64,000 nucleotides of DNA from Strigops habroptila (taxonomy: Eukaryota > Chordata > Aves > Psittaciformes > Psittacidae), in assembly GCF_004027225.2 (NCBI RefSeq), contig NC_044282.2:53142593-53206592 (forward strand), written 5' to 3'. Positions within the stretch are counted from its first letter, which is position 1, and each line of letters opens with the position of its first letter. Shown here in pieces: positions 48,736-60,482 of this stretch. The notes below the pieces were generated by a model. That model had not been told where the DNA came from, searched no databases, and worked only from the letters and a program-made list of their open reading frames with translations. The position numbers and the translations under genes are program-made.

Positions 48736-51056
48736 GATCAGTGTAATAACAACAGTTTAATTCAGAGATATGTACAGCGAATACTGGGAGTGAAACCAGT
48801 TACCCTTATCTTGAACACAGAACCTTTCTGGGGGAAGATTGTTTATTTAGATTGAAAACAGACGGCAGTCCATACGCTGACCAGTGTCCTAGTAAGCAAC
48901 AGTCAGTGTAAGCTCAGGTTCACTCTCGGGTTCACCAAAGTGGTCTGAACTTTCCAAGTAGTGGGAGCAGCAAGTGCTCAGCATCTCTGCAAAACTGCCT
49001 CTCTCCAGTTCTATACCCCACATCAGAGGCACCTGGGACACCTGTGTGCTTTAACTTATCTGCAGTCTAATCCTCCCCACCCACAGGTACACACATAAAA
49101 TGGAAATAACAATTTAAACCTACCTACATAAATACTGCTCTTTGAAATACACTGATGTATGTTACTACCCAAATCAGAAGCTCTTACGCACAGCATGCAC
49201 TCACATCCAAGTTGCATGGGAAGAAGTGTTTTAAAGTTTGGGTACAATATCAGGTTGCATCAAGGGGATTATTATAGACAGAGGGGAGAGGAAATTGAGG
49301 TTAAGAATGGTCCAGGAGGCAAAAGGGAAAGGGCACAGTAATCTAGAAAAAGAAAGCTCCAAGAAACAGATTCACAGTTACTTTAGGCAGCAGTTTAAGT
49401 TGCTCAGTTTTGAAAATGTAAATAACACCTACTTATCACCAAGAGGTGGGTTAGTTTTCAATTCATGTTGAGAAGTGCTCAGAGATTCTTGAAAGAAAGG
49501 TACTTTCGGAAATGTATGTAAAATACCGTCCTTGAAGCATCTGTTATGCTGCAGTGCGATTGTGGACTTCAAAACTGCTACTAAAAAGCAATGTAGAAGG
49601 AAAGCACCAACCCATCCAATAATGAATACTTGGCCAACCCCAGTATTTCTACCCATGATACCATCAATAGACAAATACTGGTGGGAAGAATGGGTAAGAA
49701 AATAGTCTTAAGTGTGTATTTTACTAGGTCTCTCATGTGGAAAAGCTAGTTTCTAAGTATTCAGCTCCAGGTGGCATCATCAGTTTAGAAATCTGTGTTT
49801 ATTCTCATTTTGTTTCCCCCTGGGAAACTGTAACAAGCTGCCAGAGTGATGAAACCAGCACTGAGGAAGTCAGCAAAAGAAAGTGATACGACTTCCGTGT
49901 TCTCCTAGTTCATGACAGTGATGCTCAATTAGCCCCAAACCTTTACTTCAGGGTCAGAAGGGGTTTAAAAATTGTTTCTCTGTCCACTTACTGTGTTAAA
50001 GCATGTGCCTTCAAATCCTGCAGTCACATTATTTGCCCACCTCCAGACTTGTGCCTTTAATGTCAGTCCATAATCAGTTCCTTGGGCTGCCAGCAATCAG
50101 TGCTTCACAGAAGGGGGTAGTATGGAGATGCACCCAAAGTCTTTCCATTTTGGTACATCTCTGTGCCTCTCTGAGATTTTCTGCTTAGGTTGACAGCACG
50201 TCTCAGCCTCTTTCCAGATTGTTCATGACTTGCAAAGCTGAGAGTGTGGTTGTTGGCATTCCCTTTACTTCATGTCTTCTGCCTGCAAGGGGAAGACAGA
50301 AAGATTTCAGATAGATTCAGACCATAAGGACAAAGAGGTTTAGAAACTGAAGCCTGGTCTTTTTACTTCTCTACTTTTAAGGTAGGAATTCTATCAGGAA
50401 CTGGATTATCCCACCCCAGATCCAGGCTGTTTTACCCCAGCTTATTTACCTGTGCCTCAAGAAAAGGTGGAGCTAGCACTGCCTTCATTGTATCCTATGC
50501 TATATATGGCATTCCTGATGCATTTATGGAGCCAAGCCCAGGCCAGAATGAATCCCAGGGAAAGTCAGACCTGTTCTGCCAGTCAGACTACTAGATATGA
50601 GTGGGGTGACACCCTTCTCTAAGGACATCCTTCAAGGAAGTGCACGGAAGGGAGTGCACACCAGGAAACCTTGTCAGCACAGCTACTTGCCACTAAGCCT
50701 TGATACCAGGAAGCCAGGATTAGATTCACTGAAAAACATATTCTTGTGCTTGTCGCAATGGTGCTGGTGTAGGTTCCTGTCCTAGTCTGTGTCTATCTCC
50801 CTTGACAAAAAAACCTCTGTGGAGAAATGTAGCCTGGTCATTGCCATTTCTCAACACCAGTACTCAGCTCAAATCTGGAGTTGGAGGTGGAGAAAAGAAT
50901 AAATCCAACTTTTCAGGTGTGACACTCTGCAGATAGAAGGCATTTTTTTCCTCCTCAAACATAAGAGCAGCCCTTACAGCACCCACACAACAGCAACAAA
51001 GACATCTACTTACCTTTCCACATGATGAAATCCCATGTTCACTCCTCTTACAAAAT

Positions 51057-51636
51057 TCAGCAGTGCCTGTAGTGTCTCTTTGTCCTACTTTTGTCATTTA
51101 ATGCACATTGGCTAATAATCTCCAGGGCTGTATCAACACCTTCTTTTGTCTTGGCAGAACACTCCAAGTAAGCATATGCCTCAGTGCTGGCAGCTAAAAC
51201 TTTTCCTTCTGTTGTGATAATTGTCTTGCTTCCTGGAGTAGTTAGTTTCTTCTTAATACCTCCATCAACCCTTAGTTCTATCTTGGTAGCCACCAGAATA
51301 ATAGATACATTAATAATGGGGCAGAACATTTAGATTTCTGGAACCCAAAAAGTCAAGGATGTTTTGCCGAGTCAGGCCTGCCCACAGAGAAGCACATTAA
51401 AATAACACCCTTGTCCTTGTAGAACACTGAGTGGAGATTTCAGTGACTGACTTCATTCTTCCCTGCCACATCGAAGAGGATTAGTTTCATCTCTCTCCCA
51501 TCTACCTCTGTGTCAGTGGTGTAAGTGTCAAAAAGAGTTGGCTCATAGGACTTGGGAAGCTGTTTGTTACACAGAGACATGTATTACCACAGTAGTCATC
51601 TCCAGCTACAGTTAGCTTTCTCCTAATGGCAGCCAT
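51057..51636 (-). pseudogene. Degenerate RHOB-like GTPase gene copy
   Basis: On the minus strand an ATG at 51636 starts MAAIRRKLTVAGDD, then CGNTCL, close to RHOB's [21 protein letters not shown]. After a frameshift come FDTYTTDTEVDGREMKLILF and DVAG (switch I to switch II), then a TGA. ILMCFSVGRPDS and FWVPEI follow, then FCPIINVSIILVATKIELR (NKKD region, Lys kept and Asn/Asp altered), and finally [15 protein letters not shown]. The CFSV, WVPE and [12 protein letters not shown] signatures match RHOB better than RHOA or RHOC. At least two frame breaks and in-frame stops, a damaged P-loop (GDDYCGNT) and no CAAX box make it non-functional. It is intronless, inverted relative to RHOB and about 7 kb away. 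No poly(A) tail is obvious, so it may be a retrocopy or an old tandem duplicate. Confidence 0.8.
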
Positions 51637-52782
51637 TCCTTGAAAACTAAGATGAAATACAAAATGGATTATTCCCATGCAGGTTTTTTTTTTCTGCCCC
51701 TTTCATTTCTTTAGCTTTTGTGCAGGGTAGAAGGAGGAGAAGAGGCAAATCCCATCAGTTTGGAATTCTTCCCCTTATTTCCCTTTTTTCTTCCCATACT
51801 CCTGTCTTGCCTTTGTTGCCTTTTAATTTCTCTGTTATCAGAATATTCTGTAATTGTGATTACCTACCTTGCTCTTGACTGTTATTACAGAACAAAAAAT
51901 GGAGGTATAAACCAAGTCTGGATGCAACCAGGACTCCTGCTGTGCCCTGTATTTCCGTTTTATCATCTCAGACATTGTTTATGGTCAGTGTTCAGTCTGT
52001 AACAGATTTCATTTTCTAGATTGAATGACTTAATTTTGTGAGTGAGACAGAGTATAAAACACTGTACTGAACAACTATCCAAATCGGTTTTATTGACTAC
52101 ATTTTTCCTGCCATGGTCTGCTAGTGGAATTCTACCCATGGCGATAGCTATCCTGTGTAAGTCCTAACTATATCCTGTGTAAGTCCATGCTGCTTTTGAT
52201 CACAGACCTCTTGTCATGTGGGAGTAAAGAAAGTGTTCTCAGTCATCATATATTAATGGTTAATTTATATGAAGCATGAGTTTGTTAGACTTACAGGATA
52301 GTGATTTCCAGCATCAATCTTCTTCTTTCTTGATGTTCAGTATTAGATTGGTTTCTTCTAATATTGTTGCCACCTCAGCTTACTTTACATCACTGGTTCC
52401 TCTGCAGAGAGGACTTACCACCACTCTTCAAAGACTAGCATGATGACCATGGTATTTAAGGAATAGGTCAATGTTTCTTAGCATAGACAACGGGTCCACA
52501 AAGAGAACCTGATGACATTATTGTTTTTTAAAGAAACCTTACTGGCAATAACGTGCAAGTTACACAATTTGTTAACAAATCACAGCATGTTTACCTTAGA
52601 CATTTCCTCATTCCTATTGCAAAAGACTCATCCTGAGTGAGCATTTCAGTTTTAAGCGTGCCAAAGTATTTATGGGTGGGGGAAATGGGGGGGGAGGAGG
52701 GCTGAGAGTACTAGAATGTAAAACAACAGTAGACCCTGTAGACACCCCTTTCCAGATCTGCTGAGGCATTGTAGAGAAATGA

Positions 52783-52975
52783 ATCGCTGAATCAAAGAAT
52801 GGGTGAGGTGGGAAGGGATCATCTAGTCTACCCTGCTTTGGTCAGAGCAGGATCAGCTACAGCAGGCTGCTCAGGACTGTGTCCAGTTGGGTTTTGAGTA
52901 TCTCCAAGGATGGAGGCTCCACAGCCTCTCCGGGCAGCCTTTCGCAGTGTTTGATCATCAAAGTAGTGAAATGAA
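52783..52975 (-). repeat. CR1 LINE 3' part, diverged
   Basis: 'gaatcaaagaatgggtgagg' then 'tgggaagggatcatctagtc', 'caggctgctcaggactgtgt' and 'gtatctccaaggatggaggc' is the reversed 3' region of an older CR1 subfamily. Confidence 0.8.
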
Positions 52976-55900
52976 GTCTATCAACTGGAGATCCTAAAGA
53001 GAAAGAACTGTTAAGGATACTATCTTTTGCTCCAGAGATAAAGACTGCATTCCCTGCTATCTTTTTGGCATTGGACAAGTCATCTCTACTCTCTCTGTCT
53101 CAGTTTTCCTGGTAGACAAAGACCTCAAGGTGGCTGCAACTACCTAAATTGGCTGCAACCAACTAAATACTGAGAACAAAGGGAACCAGAGGCAGATTAA
53201 TTTGGTCTCCCTGCAGAGAGAACTGTTTCCAAAGGCATTATTGGTGGTTCAGATATGTAACTGCTGATTAGTATAGTTATATCGTCAGTTCATTTATTTC
53301 ACACAGATACAGAAGAGTTCTTCAATTGAGATGAGGGGTTTTAGATCTAAAAAGTTTAGCCTAAGGATGAGGAACTTTTGTTTAGTCGGAAGTCAGCTGG
53401 AGACCTGAGGCCACTGTAGTTTTCTGTGGTGATCTAATTTTACTCCCGAGTCCTATTCGAGTAAGAATCTGATAGTCTTGCCATAGGAACTTGACAAAAT
53501 TAGTCATCAGCTTCTGACTTGCCCTACTTATTCCCTGGAAGAGCAGAGCAGTGGCAGTGGGACCCATACAGCCCTCTAGGATCATGAAAGCATTTCTCGT
53601 TTAGGATAATGTGCTTTCACAGACACTGAACTTAACCTAAATTTCTGTATGAAAATACACAGGTCTTTTTCACCTTCTCTTCTTGTGCCTTGGCATTCTG
53701 GTTTTTGGGTAGATCAGTCTGGCTTCTTTGCTGAGAGCACTGATCACAAGGGGATCCGAAAGTTAAATTGCTGATCTGAGAGTTGAATTGTTTTTCTTCA
53801 GGGACACTGGAAAGCAATGGACCTACTATGACACAAGTGGTCTGGTTCCTATATATGCCAGAAATTCTTCGCTTCGAGAGACAGATATTACAATTTCTGC
53901 CTGTCTACTCAGAGCGTCTACTCAGAGCTTTTTTGCACTAGCCTGTAAACTCCTCATATTTAGCTAGCTCTTGCTTTCCTTACTTCATCGAGAAGCTTTG
54001 CCTGCATGAGGACTGCAGGGTGCTTGATGCCAGTGTTACAGTACAAGCCAGCATGCAGGACTCAGTATGCCATTACTGGCACATACAGCTCCCTCAGCAT
54101 GTTACACCACAGCAGGCAATGTACTTACTTGCCTACTTATTGACAAAAAGGAGAAAGATTACCTTCCCTACTGAGCTTTCATACTTTTGGTACAGATTTA
54201 TGCTTGAAGACAAATTATCTGAGTTACAGACATGCCCTTTAGAAAATCTGTTTAGCAAAAGGAGCAGGGAGGGAATATAATCTGGAAACAATCTCCAGTA
54301 ATTGACTGGAATTGTCTTCTCAGCAACAAAAAAAATGCCAATTGGATTAAATCAAGTAAAAATAAAAGGCTGAGTTTTAATCTCAAAACCACAAGCACAA
54401 GCAAGGACAGCAAAGAAGTGGTGTCTGATTCCTCCTACTTTATACTTTCTTCATCAATCATGCAGATGTATGTGGTGCAGCAGAACTAATGCTCTGCTTA
54501 GAAAGCGCACATTTAGGATTACTGGAAATGAAGTTTCAGCTTGCTTAAAGAAGTATAGTTTAGCATAGCATGCATATTTGATCAGAAAATGTAAAAATTA
54601 CAGCAAGAAGTTCAAATTCAGCCCTAAAATATGTGAGCTGGCTATACTCCTGGTGCCTTCCAGACCATGACCATGCTTGAATACAGAATCGGTCCTGTAC
54701 AAAAATCCCTAAGGAAAGGAAAGAGCCACTTCATCCCAGAGCCTCAATATAGCCTTTTGCTATTTTTTTTTCCAGGTTTTCCACCTCTGCTCTCAGGCAC
54801 TGCCCCAAGGAGGAAGCCTGAGCACTGCAACAGATTATTATCCACTGTGCTCAGTTACAGCACTGATGCAGTGCCTGTCTGCTGCACTCAAAGCACTGCC
54901 ATGCTGCTCAGATTTCCACTTTCCCTGATGCATTGATTCAAGCAGGAAGAGAACAGGATTCCTAAGTACAACTCTACTCCTGATTACCACCATTCTTGAA
55001 ACTGGCTCACTTTATGCTTTCATGTGTGGGCTGAAGAAAGGATGCTCCAGAGAAGAGAAGCAAATACATATAACTGAAAATATAATATAAATTAAGGGCC
55101 TCCTCACTTCCACTTAGGACAGCTCCAGGCAGGTACTACATAGTGCACTGATACTTACGGGCTAAATCCACTGCAGGAGAAAGGTGGCATGTAGCAAATT
55201 TACATGAAGTATGAAACCCAGGACGCAATCAAATCCCAGATATTACACATTTAAGTACAAGTGTGTGATAACCACAGTGACTTAGATGTTCCCTATAGAG
55301 TCCATGGCTGGAGCATACTCTAGGACAGTGAAATGAAGGTGATCTCAGCTGAAGTGAGTCATAGGTCTAGGGCTCCTGGCATAGAGCCTCTGAAGAGAAA
55401 ATAAAAAACATAAAGCATTTGAAACCCCAGGTTAAGGAATTACATAGACTTTGCTGCAATCTTTCTTGCAAGGTGAGGGATGAAACATCTCTGCCTTCAG
55501 CATAACTGCGTAGAAGACGACGGAAGCAAGACTTCACTAGAAAATTGAGCAGTTATAGCTCAGACCATAACTGAGTGCTGGAACTATTTCTGCACTGTTC
55601 AGATATGTGAAGAGTCCTGGCTATAGGTTTGGCTTGGGTTAGCTGGACCTTTGTAGAGTATTTCCTTAGCATAGTTTGGAAGTTGGGACCAGCAGACAGT
55701 TTGGATGAGGCCACCCTGCTTTGAAGTCTAAAAGAGTTGAAGAGTATGAATGTGGCCACTTAGTTTGCTTTCTCTGCACCATGGCACACAGAAAATTGCT
55801 GGAGGCACTCGGGGGGAACACCAGAGCTGTGTGCTTTGAAATGAAGAAGCTGCATATTTCCCTGCCTTTCATGGCACAACGCTGATGAGATATCAACATC

Positions 55901-56418
55901 ATTCGTCATTCGGATGATTCTTTTTTCTATTTAATGAAAGTGGTTTTGCTCATGAAAAGACAAAACCGAATATCCAGGCATGAGTTTCCGTGCCACCCAA
56001 AAGTCAAATAAGGACGGATTCAAAAGCCTATTTAAGAGCCTATTTAAGGAGCACCTTTCACGATCTGTAGAGCACTTGCAGCTTCTCCTGCTGCCACCGC
56101 AGAGGTGAAACTTCCCAGCCCTGGAGCCGTGAGGGGCCGCCGCGAGGTGGCACTGGACCCCGTGAAATATCCACCACCAGTTCAGTATCGCTGGAGAGCT
56201 TCAGGAGGCTTAGAGCAGCAGATTGATTTATAAGACTCATATTATACAGCGAGTTAACTCTATCTGCCTGTCAGAATGGCTCTGCATGCTTGTGATTATA
56301 GAGAAAACAGCTACAAGCTGCCAATGCTCCATTGCCAGAAGGACATGCCAGCATGGGGGAAGACTTCCACTCAGGCAACTTTTTTCTGTTTCATGAAGAA
56401 TTTAATCTGTAAACAGAA

Positions 56419-56482
56419 AAAAAAAAACCCCAAAAAAACGACCCCCCCCCCCCAAAAAAACCCACCAAAAAAAAAACCCGTA
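56419..56482. repeat. A/C homopolymer-rich low-complexity tract
   Basis: Alternating runs of A (7-10) and C (3-13), including one run of about 12 C. The tract lies 25 bases left of the CR1 3' end at 56507. Confidence 0.9.
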
Positions 56483-56506
56483 AAAGGACAATGCAAATCA
56501 GAAATT

Positions 56507-56795
56507 TATCATAGAATGAATCATAGAATGTTTTAGGGGAAAGGACATTGAGGTTTGTCTAGTTCCAACTCTCCCAGGTGTCCCCTGAGCAGGGACACCT
56601 TCCACTAGACCAGGTTGCTCCAAGCCCCGTCCAACCTGGCCTTGAACACTGCCGGGGATGGGGCAGCCACAGCTTCTCTGGGCAACCTGTGCCAGGGCCT
56701 CACCACCCTCAAAGGAAAGAATTTTTTCCTAATCTCTTATCTAGATCTACCCTCTTTCAGTTTAAAACCATTACATTAAAACCATTATCCTGTTA
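56507..56795 (-). repeat. CR1 LINE 3' end
   Basis: TCATAGAATGAATCATAGAA then 'ttgtctagttccaactctcc', 'ccactagaccaggttgctcc' and 'ggcaacctgtgccagggcct' is a reversed CR1 3' end. Confidence 0.92.
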
Positions 56796-58017
56796 AAAGG
56801 CCACAGGTATTGTAGAACACTGATCCCTGTGACTACAGTTTATTTCTGGTTTTTGGTTTTGGTTTGGTTTGGTTTTTTCCCTCAAACATCACTTTGAATT
56901 TATGTTCACTTCCCATAAAATATGCCATACAAACTATGTACGGTAAAAACCCATCCGTCACCATCCAGGGACGTGCTCTTTTGACAGGGAGAAATGGGAA
57001 TTACAAAAATCTCACGGAAGATGAATTATATTTTGCTGCATAGGATGAAGTGAACCATAAGTGAGCCATTTGCCCTATTGACACACAGTCTGCTGCAAGG
57101 AACTCGTCAGACAATTTTATAGAACCAGACATGCATCTGGTCTTCAAGGGGATATTTTTAAATACGATTTTTAATAACAACCATACTGTTCAAATCACTC
57201 CTTTTTGTTGCCTTCACTAATACCAGTGCTGGCCAGCCAAAGAGGACACTTTGGATCCAACCCCGTGAGGCAGTAGCCACTGGACGTGGCTGAGGTTGCT
57301 TTTCCCTGCTTGCAGGGTTAAAACTTGAGACAACACCCAGCTAAACAGCGATGGCTGCGACATGGACACATGAATTGCTACCAGTGACTTCACAGTGTGA
57401 CACTTCACAGTGCATGGCTCTATTACCGCACACAGCGTGAGGATCTGTTTGCATTAAGGCACTGGCCCCCATCCTCCAGGCGATCTGAAACTCGTGTCTT
57501 TTGCACGCATCTATTTTCCACATTCATTTTTCTCGTGACTATTGAGACCAGCAGGGCATTTCAGTTGAAGTCTGCTACTTCTCCTGGTTTATAAGTCCTC
57601 CGTTCCCTTTTGGAGAGACACTCAAACATGACGAGTTTTTTTCCTTAAGGAAGGGAAGCGGTTGAGTTCTGCGTTTTCCCAGTAATATCCACCGAAGGCT
57701 TTTGTTTTACTTAACCGCCTGCCTCAGCTCCGCTTTGCTCGGGCTGTAACCGCTGCGGCTGGGACCCGGCGGTTTTCCCTCTCTAACTCGGGTTTTCGCC
57801 CAGCCCCATCAGACTGGTCACCGCGAGCGGCGGGGCTGCTGCGGGCGCCACCGGGGCCAGGCAGGGACCGGCCCGGCCCTGCCCTGCCGCCAAACCGCCA
57901 CCCCGGGTCCTCACTGGCGCCGCTCGCCTCACGGCCCGGCCAACGCAGCCTCTCCGCTTCACCGCCACCAGCCCGGCTCCATCCACCCCACACCCGCCGG
58001 CCCCCATAGCCCCGGCC

Positions 58018-58047
58018 CGCGGAGGCCCGCGGAGGCCCGCGGAGGCC
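58018..58047. repeat. 10-bp GC-rich tandem repeat, three copies
   Basis: CCGCGGAGGC is repeated three times in direct succession in the RHOB upstream region. Confidence 0.9.
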
Positions 58048-58119
58048 CCCGCCGGCCGCCCCCCGGCGCGGCCCCTCCGCCCCGCCGCTCGCGCCCCGCC
58101 TCCCGCTCTCAGCGCTCTA

Positions 58120-58209
58120 CCAATCGCGGCGCTCCCGCCGGGGATGACTTCACTCCCTGCCTTCCCATTGGCCGGCTATATTAAGAAAGTCGCGAGCGGC
58201 TTTAAATAG
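58120..58209 (+). promoter_or_regulatory. RHOB: RHOB core promoter with CCAAT boxes and TATA-like elements
   Basis: In order: CCAAT at 58120-58124, a CRE/AP-1-like TGACTTCA at 58145-58152, an inverted CCAAT (ATTGG) at 58167-58171, a TATA-like CTATATTAAG at 58176-58185 and TTTAAATAG at 58201-58209. RHOB is an immediate-early, stress- and UV-inducible gene, and an inverted CCAAT box is known to matter in its mammalian promoter. Depending on which AT-rich element is used, transcription would start near 58205-58235, giving a 5'UTR of about 270-300 nt. Confidence 0.7.
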
Positions 58210-58500
58210 CGGCGCCGGGCGCAGCTTGCGGCAGTGGCAGCGCGGAGCGCTTCTCAGGTGCAGGGGCTAAGCCGGGCGGCACCGGTGGCGCCTGTCTGCG
58301 GCCGTATCGCTCCGCCGAGCTCCGAGTGGGAGGCGCGGTGCCGGTGCGAGGAGAGAGGAGAGCGCGCCCGCCTGCCTGCGCGGGCCCGGCTCGCCACGGT
58401 GCCCTGTGAGAAGCGAGAGGAAGGGGGAGGCGGCGGCCGCGGGGAGGAGGGCGCTGCCATCGTCCTGCTGCACGGCAAGGCCAGCTTGGCGAGCCTGGCC

Positions 58501-59091
58501 ATGGCTGCCATCCGCAAGAAGCTGGTGGTGGTGGGGGACGGTGCCTGTGGCAAGACCTGTCTCCTAATCGTCTTCAGCAAGGACGAGTTCCCCGAGGTGT
58601 ACGTGCCCACCGTGTTTGAGAACTACGTGGCTGACATCGAGGTGGATGGCAAGCAGGTGGAGCTGGCCCTGTGGGACACGGCTGGCCAGGAGGACTATGA
58701 CCGACTGCGCCCCCTTTCCTACCCGGACACTGATGTGATCCTCATGTGCTTCTCTGTGGACAGCCCGGACTCGCTGGAGAACATCCCAGAGAAGTGGGTG
58801 CCCGAAGTCAAGCACTTCTGCCCCAACGTCCCCATCATCCTGGTGGCCAACAAGAAGGACCTGCGCAATGATGAGCACGTGCGCAACGAGCTGGCCCGCA
58901 TGAAGCAGGAGCCGGTGCGCACCGAGGACGGCCGCGCCATGGCCATTCGCATCCAGGCTTACGACTACCTGGAGTGTTCTGCCAAGACCAAGGAGGGTGT
59001 CCGGGAGGTCTTCGAGACAGCAACCCGGGCGGCCTTGCAGAAGCGCTACGGCACCCAGAACGGCTGCATCAACTGCTGCAAAGTCCTATAG
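58501..59091 (+). CDS. RHOB: RHOB, Rho-family small GTPase, 196 aa, single exon
   Basis: RHOB cycles between GDP and GTP forms, acts on endosomes and the plasma membrane, and controls actin, receptor trafficking and stress responses. The 196-residue product is nearly identical to mammalian RHOB. P-loop GDGACGKT lies at residues 12-19, effector loop YVPTVFENY at 34-42 (Thr37), switch [13 protein letters not shown] at 59-69, the Rho form of the NKxD motif (NKKD) at 117-120, and ECSAK at about 158-162. The tail CINCCKVL carries the Cys192 palmitoylation site and a Cys193 CKVL CAAX box, which distinguishes RHOB from RHOA and [13 protein letters not shown] and [12 protein letters not shown] are also RHOB-type. 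The ATG has an ideal context (GGCCATGGC). The frame stays open upstream without another ATG, so this start is preferred. No introns, as in other vertebrates. Confidence 0.98.
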   Translation: MAAIRKKLVVVGDGACGKTCLLIVFSKDEFPEVYVPTVFENYVADIEVDGKQVELALWDTAGQEDYDRLRPLSYPDTDVILMCFSVDSPDSLENIPEKWVPEVKHFCPNVPIILVANKKDLRNDEHVRNELARMKQEPVRTEDGRAMAIRIQAYDYLECSAKTKEGVREVFETATRAALQKRYGTQNGCINCCKVL

Positions 59092-60226
59092 GGTGCGGCT
59101 GGAGCGCAGCGCTGGGTACAGCGCCTGGGTCACCTGTTGGCAGGCGGAGGAGAGCTGGGTTATGCACGCACATGGCATCTGCCTGCCCCCTCTGCAGGGG
59201 GCTGGCGATGAATAGGGGTGGGGGCTAAAGGAGGGGGCATACTCCCTTAGCCTTGGCCATAAAGGGTTGTGCTGGCTCAGCTGTGGGGACAGAGGGAGGG
59301 GGGGATTGCATGCCCTGAGTCTTGGGAATAAAGTGGGGAGAAGCCTTCTCCTACCACCAGCCCCTCAGCAACAAAAAGCTGCTGAGACTGGACTGAACAA
59401 ACATTGCACCCGCCTCTTCCCCTTTGCCCACCACCTGCAGCTCCCAGCTTCCAGCCAGCCTCCTCTCTTTGCAAGAGGAGAGCAGTGGAGCCGAGATGCT
59501 CGAAGGGACTTCTGCCTCCTGCCTGCATGTGCTTCCCCCAGGCAGGCTGGGGAAGGGGGCTGCATCTCCTAGGTTGCCTGCAGCATCCTCGCCTCTCCTA
59601 CAGATGCCACAGCCTGAGCCTGACCTTCTGTGGGAGCTGGTGCCCTGAAAACCGAGACTGGGAGGGAAGGGTCATCCCGAGCGAAGCCTGTATATATCTT
59701 ACCTTTTCTGTCTTGTGCAAACTGGGGTAGTGCAGGGGGTGCTTGTTGAAAGCGAGGTGGGGAGGGGGTGCCCAGCTGGGACTTGTGTTGTGCAAAGGAA
59801 CTTGCCCTGAGTGACTGATGCCTGCTGATTACGCGAGCCTTGAACTGGCTCCAGCTGCAGAAGCCACCAGGCTGGGAAGCGAAGCTGAACTGCTCCGTCC
59901 TCCTTGCTGGACATCCTCCATCCTGATGGATGGGGCAGGATGAGCAGGGGGGAAGGATGACATTGCCATATGATGATCTTGGTGCCTGCGCCTTTGTTTA
60001 ATGTTGTCTTCTGCAAGTATATTGATTTGGGTTTATTTAAAAGTTCATTTTCAAAATTACTTTGCACAACTTGGTGGATTTTTGGTGGTTTTTTTTTTGT
60101 TTGGTTGGTTTTTTAAGAAAACACTCAATGCACTTGTCATCTGCATACAACACTGTAGCATTAGAAATGTTCTTACTTGGTAACCTCACCTAGGTCTTGT
60201 TTTAAATTGATTTCAACACAAGACAA

Positions 60227-60232
60227 AATAAA
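60227..60232 (+). terminator. RHOB: RHOB polyadenylation signal AATAAA (proximal)
   Basis: This is a canonical hexamer 1135 nt after the stop codon, with U/G-rich text downstream. Confidence 0.55.
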
Positions 60233-60476
60233 ACCACTGTATCTTTTTCCCTCAGAAAAAAATGGGTGAAAGCACTGCTCCTTATGCAGTGAGTATGTCA
60301 GACTTCAGTACTAAAGGGCAGTTTAAAGAATCAAGGTTTATTTAAAACTTATTTTCACAGGGTAGCCAGCCCCAGTGAAAATAATTTTGTGTTTCTCTGG
60401 TTCAGAGAACAAATATATCCATTTATGTTTGTTTACTTTCCTCTCCTCAACAGTGGTACTGAGACTGTTTGTTTTT

Positions 60477-60482
60477 AATAAA
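60477..60482 (+). terminator. RHOB: RHOB polyadenylation signal AATAAA (distal)
   Basis: This second canonical hexamer lies 250 nt beyond the first, followed by 'gatgtatgtgatgttt', a U/G-rich element fitting a downstream cleavage signal. Confidence 0.6.

Larger units (their letters stand above)
31800..51056. other. Intergenic region between SLC7A15 and the Rho pseudogene
   Basis: About 19 kb holds CR1 LINEs, an LTR-like repeat, small tandem repeats, a CpG-rich patch and an unexplained open frame, each listed separately. No intact recognised gene is present. Many open frames of 60-144 codons here are chance or derive from CR1. Confidence 0.6.
51637..57699. other. Intergenic region between the Rho pseudogene and RHOB
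   Basis: About 6 kb of mostly AT-rich sequence holds CR1 fragments at 52.8 and 56.5 kb, an A/C-rich tract at 56.4 kb and a short duplicated phrase (ATCCTGTGTAAGTCC twice near 52150-52186). No gene is recognised. Confidence 0.6.
57700..59120. promoter_or_regulatory. RHOB: CpG island of RHOB
   Basis: GC and CpG content rise sharply from about 57720 and stay high through the 5'UTR and coding region of RHOB. The left part contains several GC-box-like CCCGCC motifs and a 10-bp GC-rich tandem repeat. Confidence 0.9.

Noticed and set aside
54020-54280. 86-codon plus-strand open frame
   Set aside because: Starts from a non-ATG codon, has no family resemblance and no neighbouring exon signals.
58234-58500. 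Annotating RHOB from a GTG start as a 285-residue protein
   Set aside because: The conserved family start is the ATG at 58501 in an ideal context. The upstream frame has no ATG, so it is kept only as a low-interest finding.
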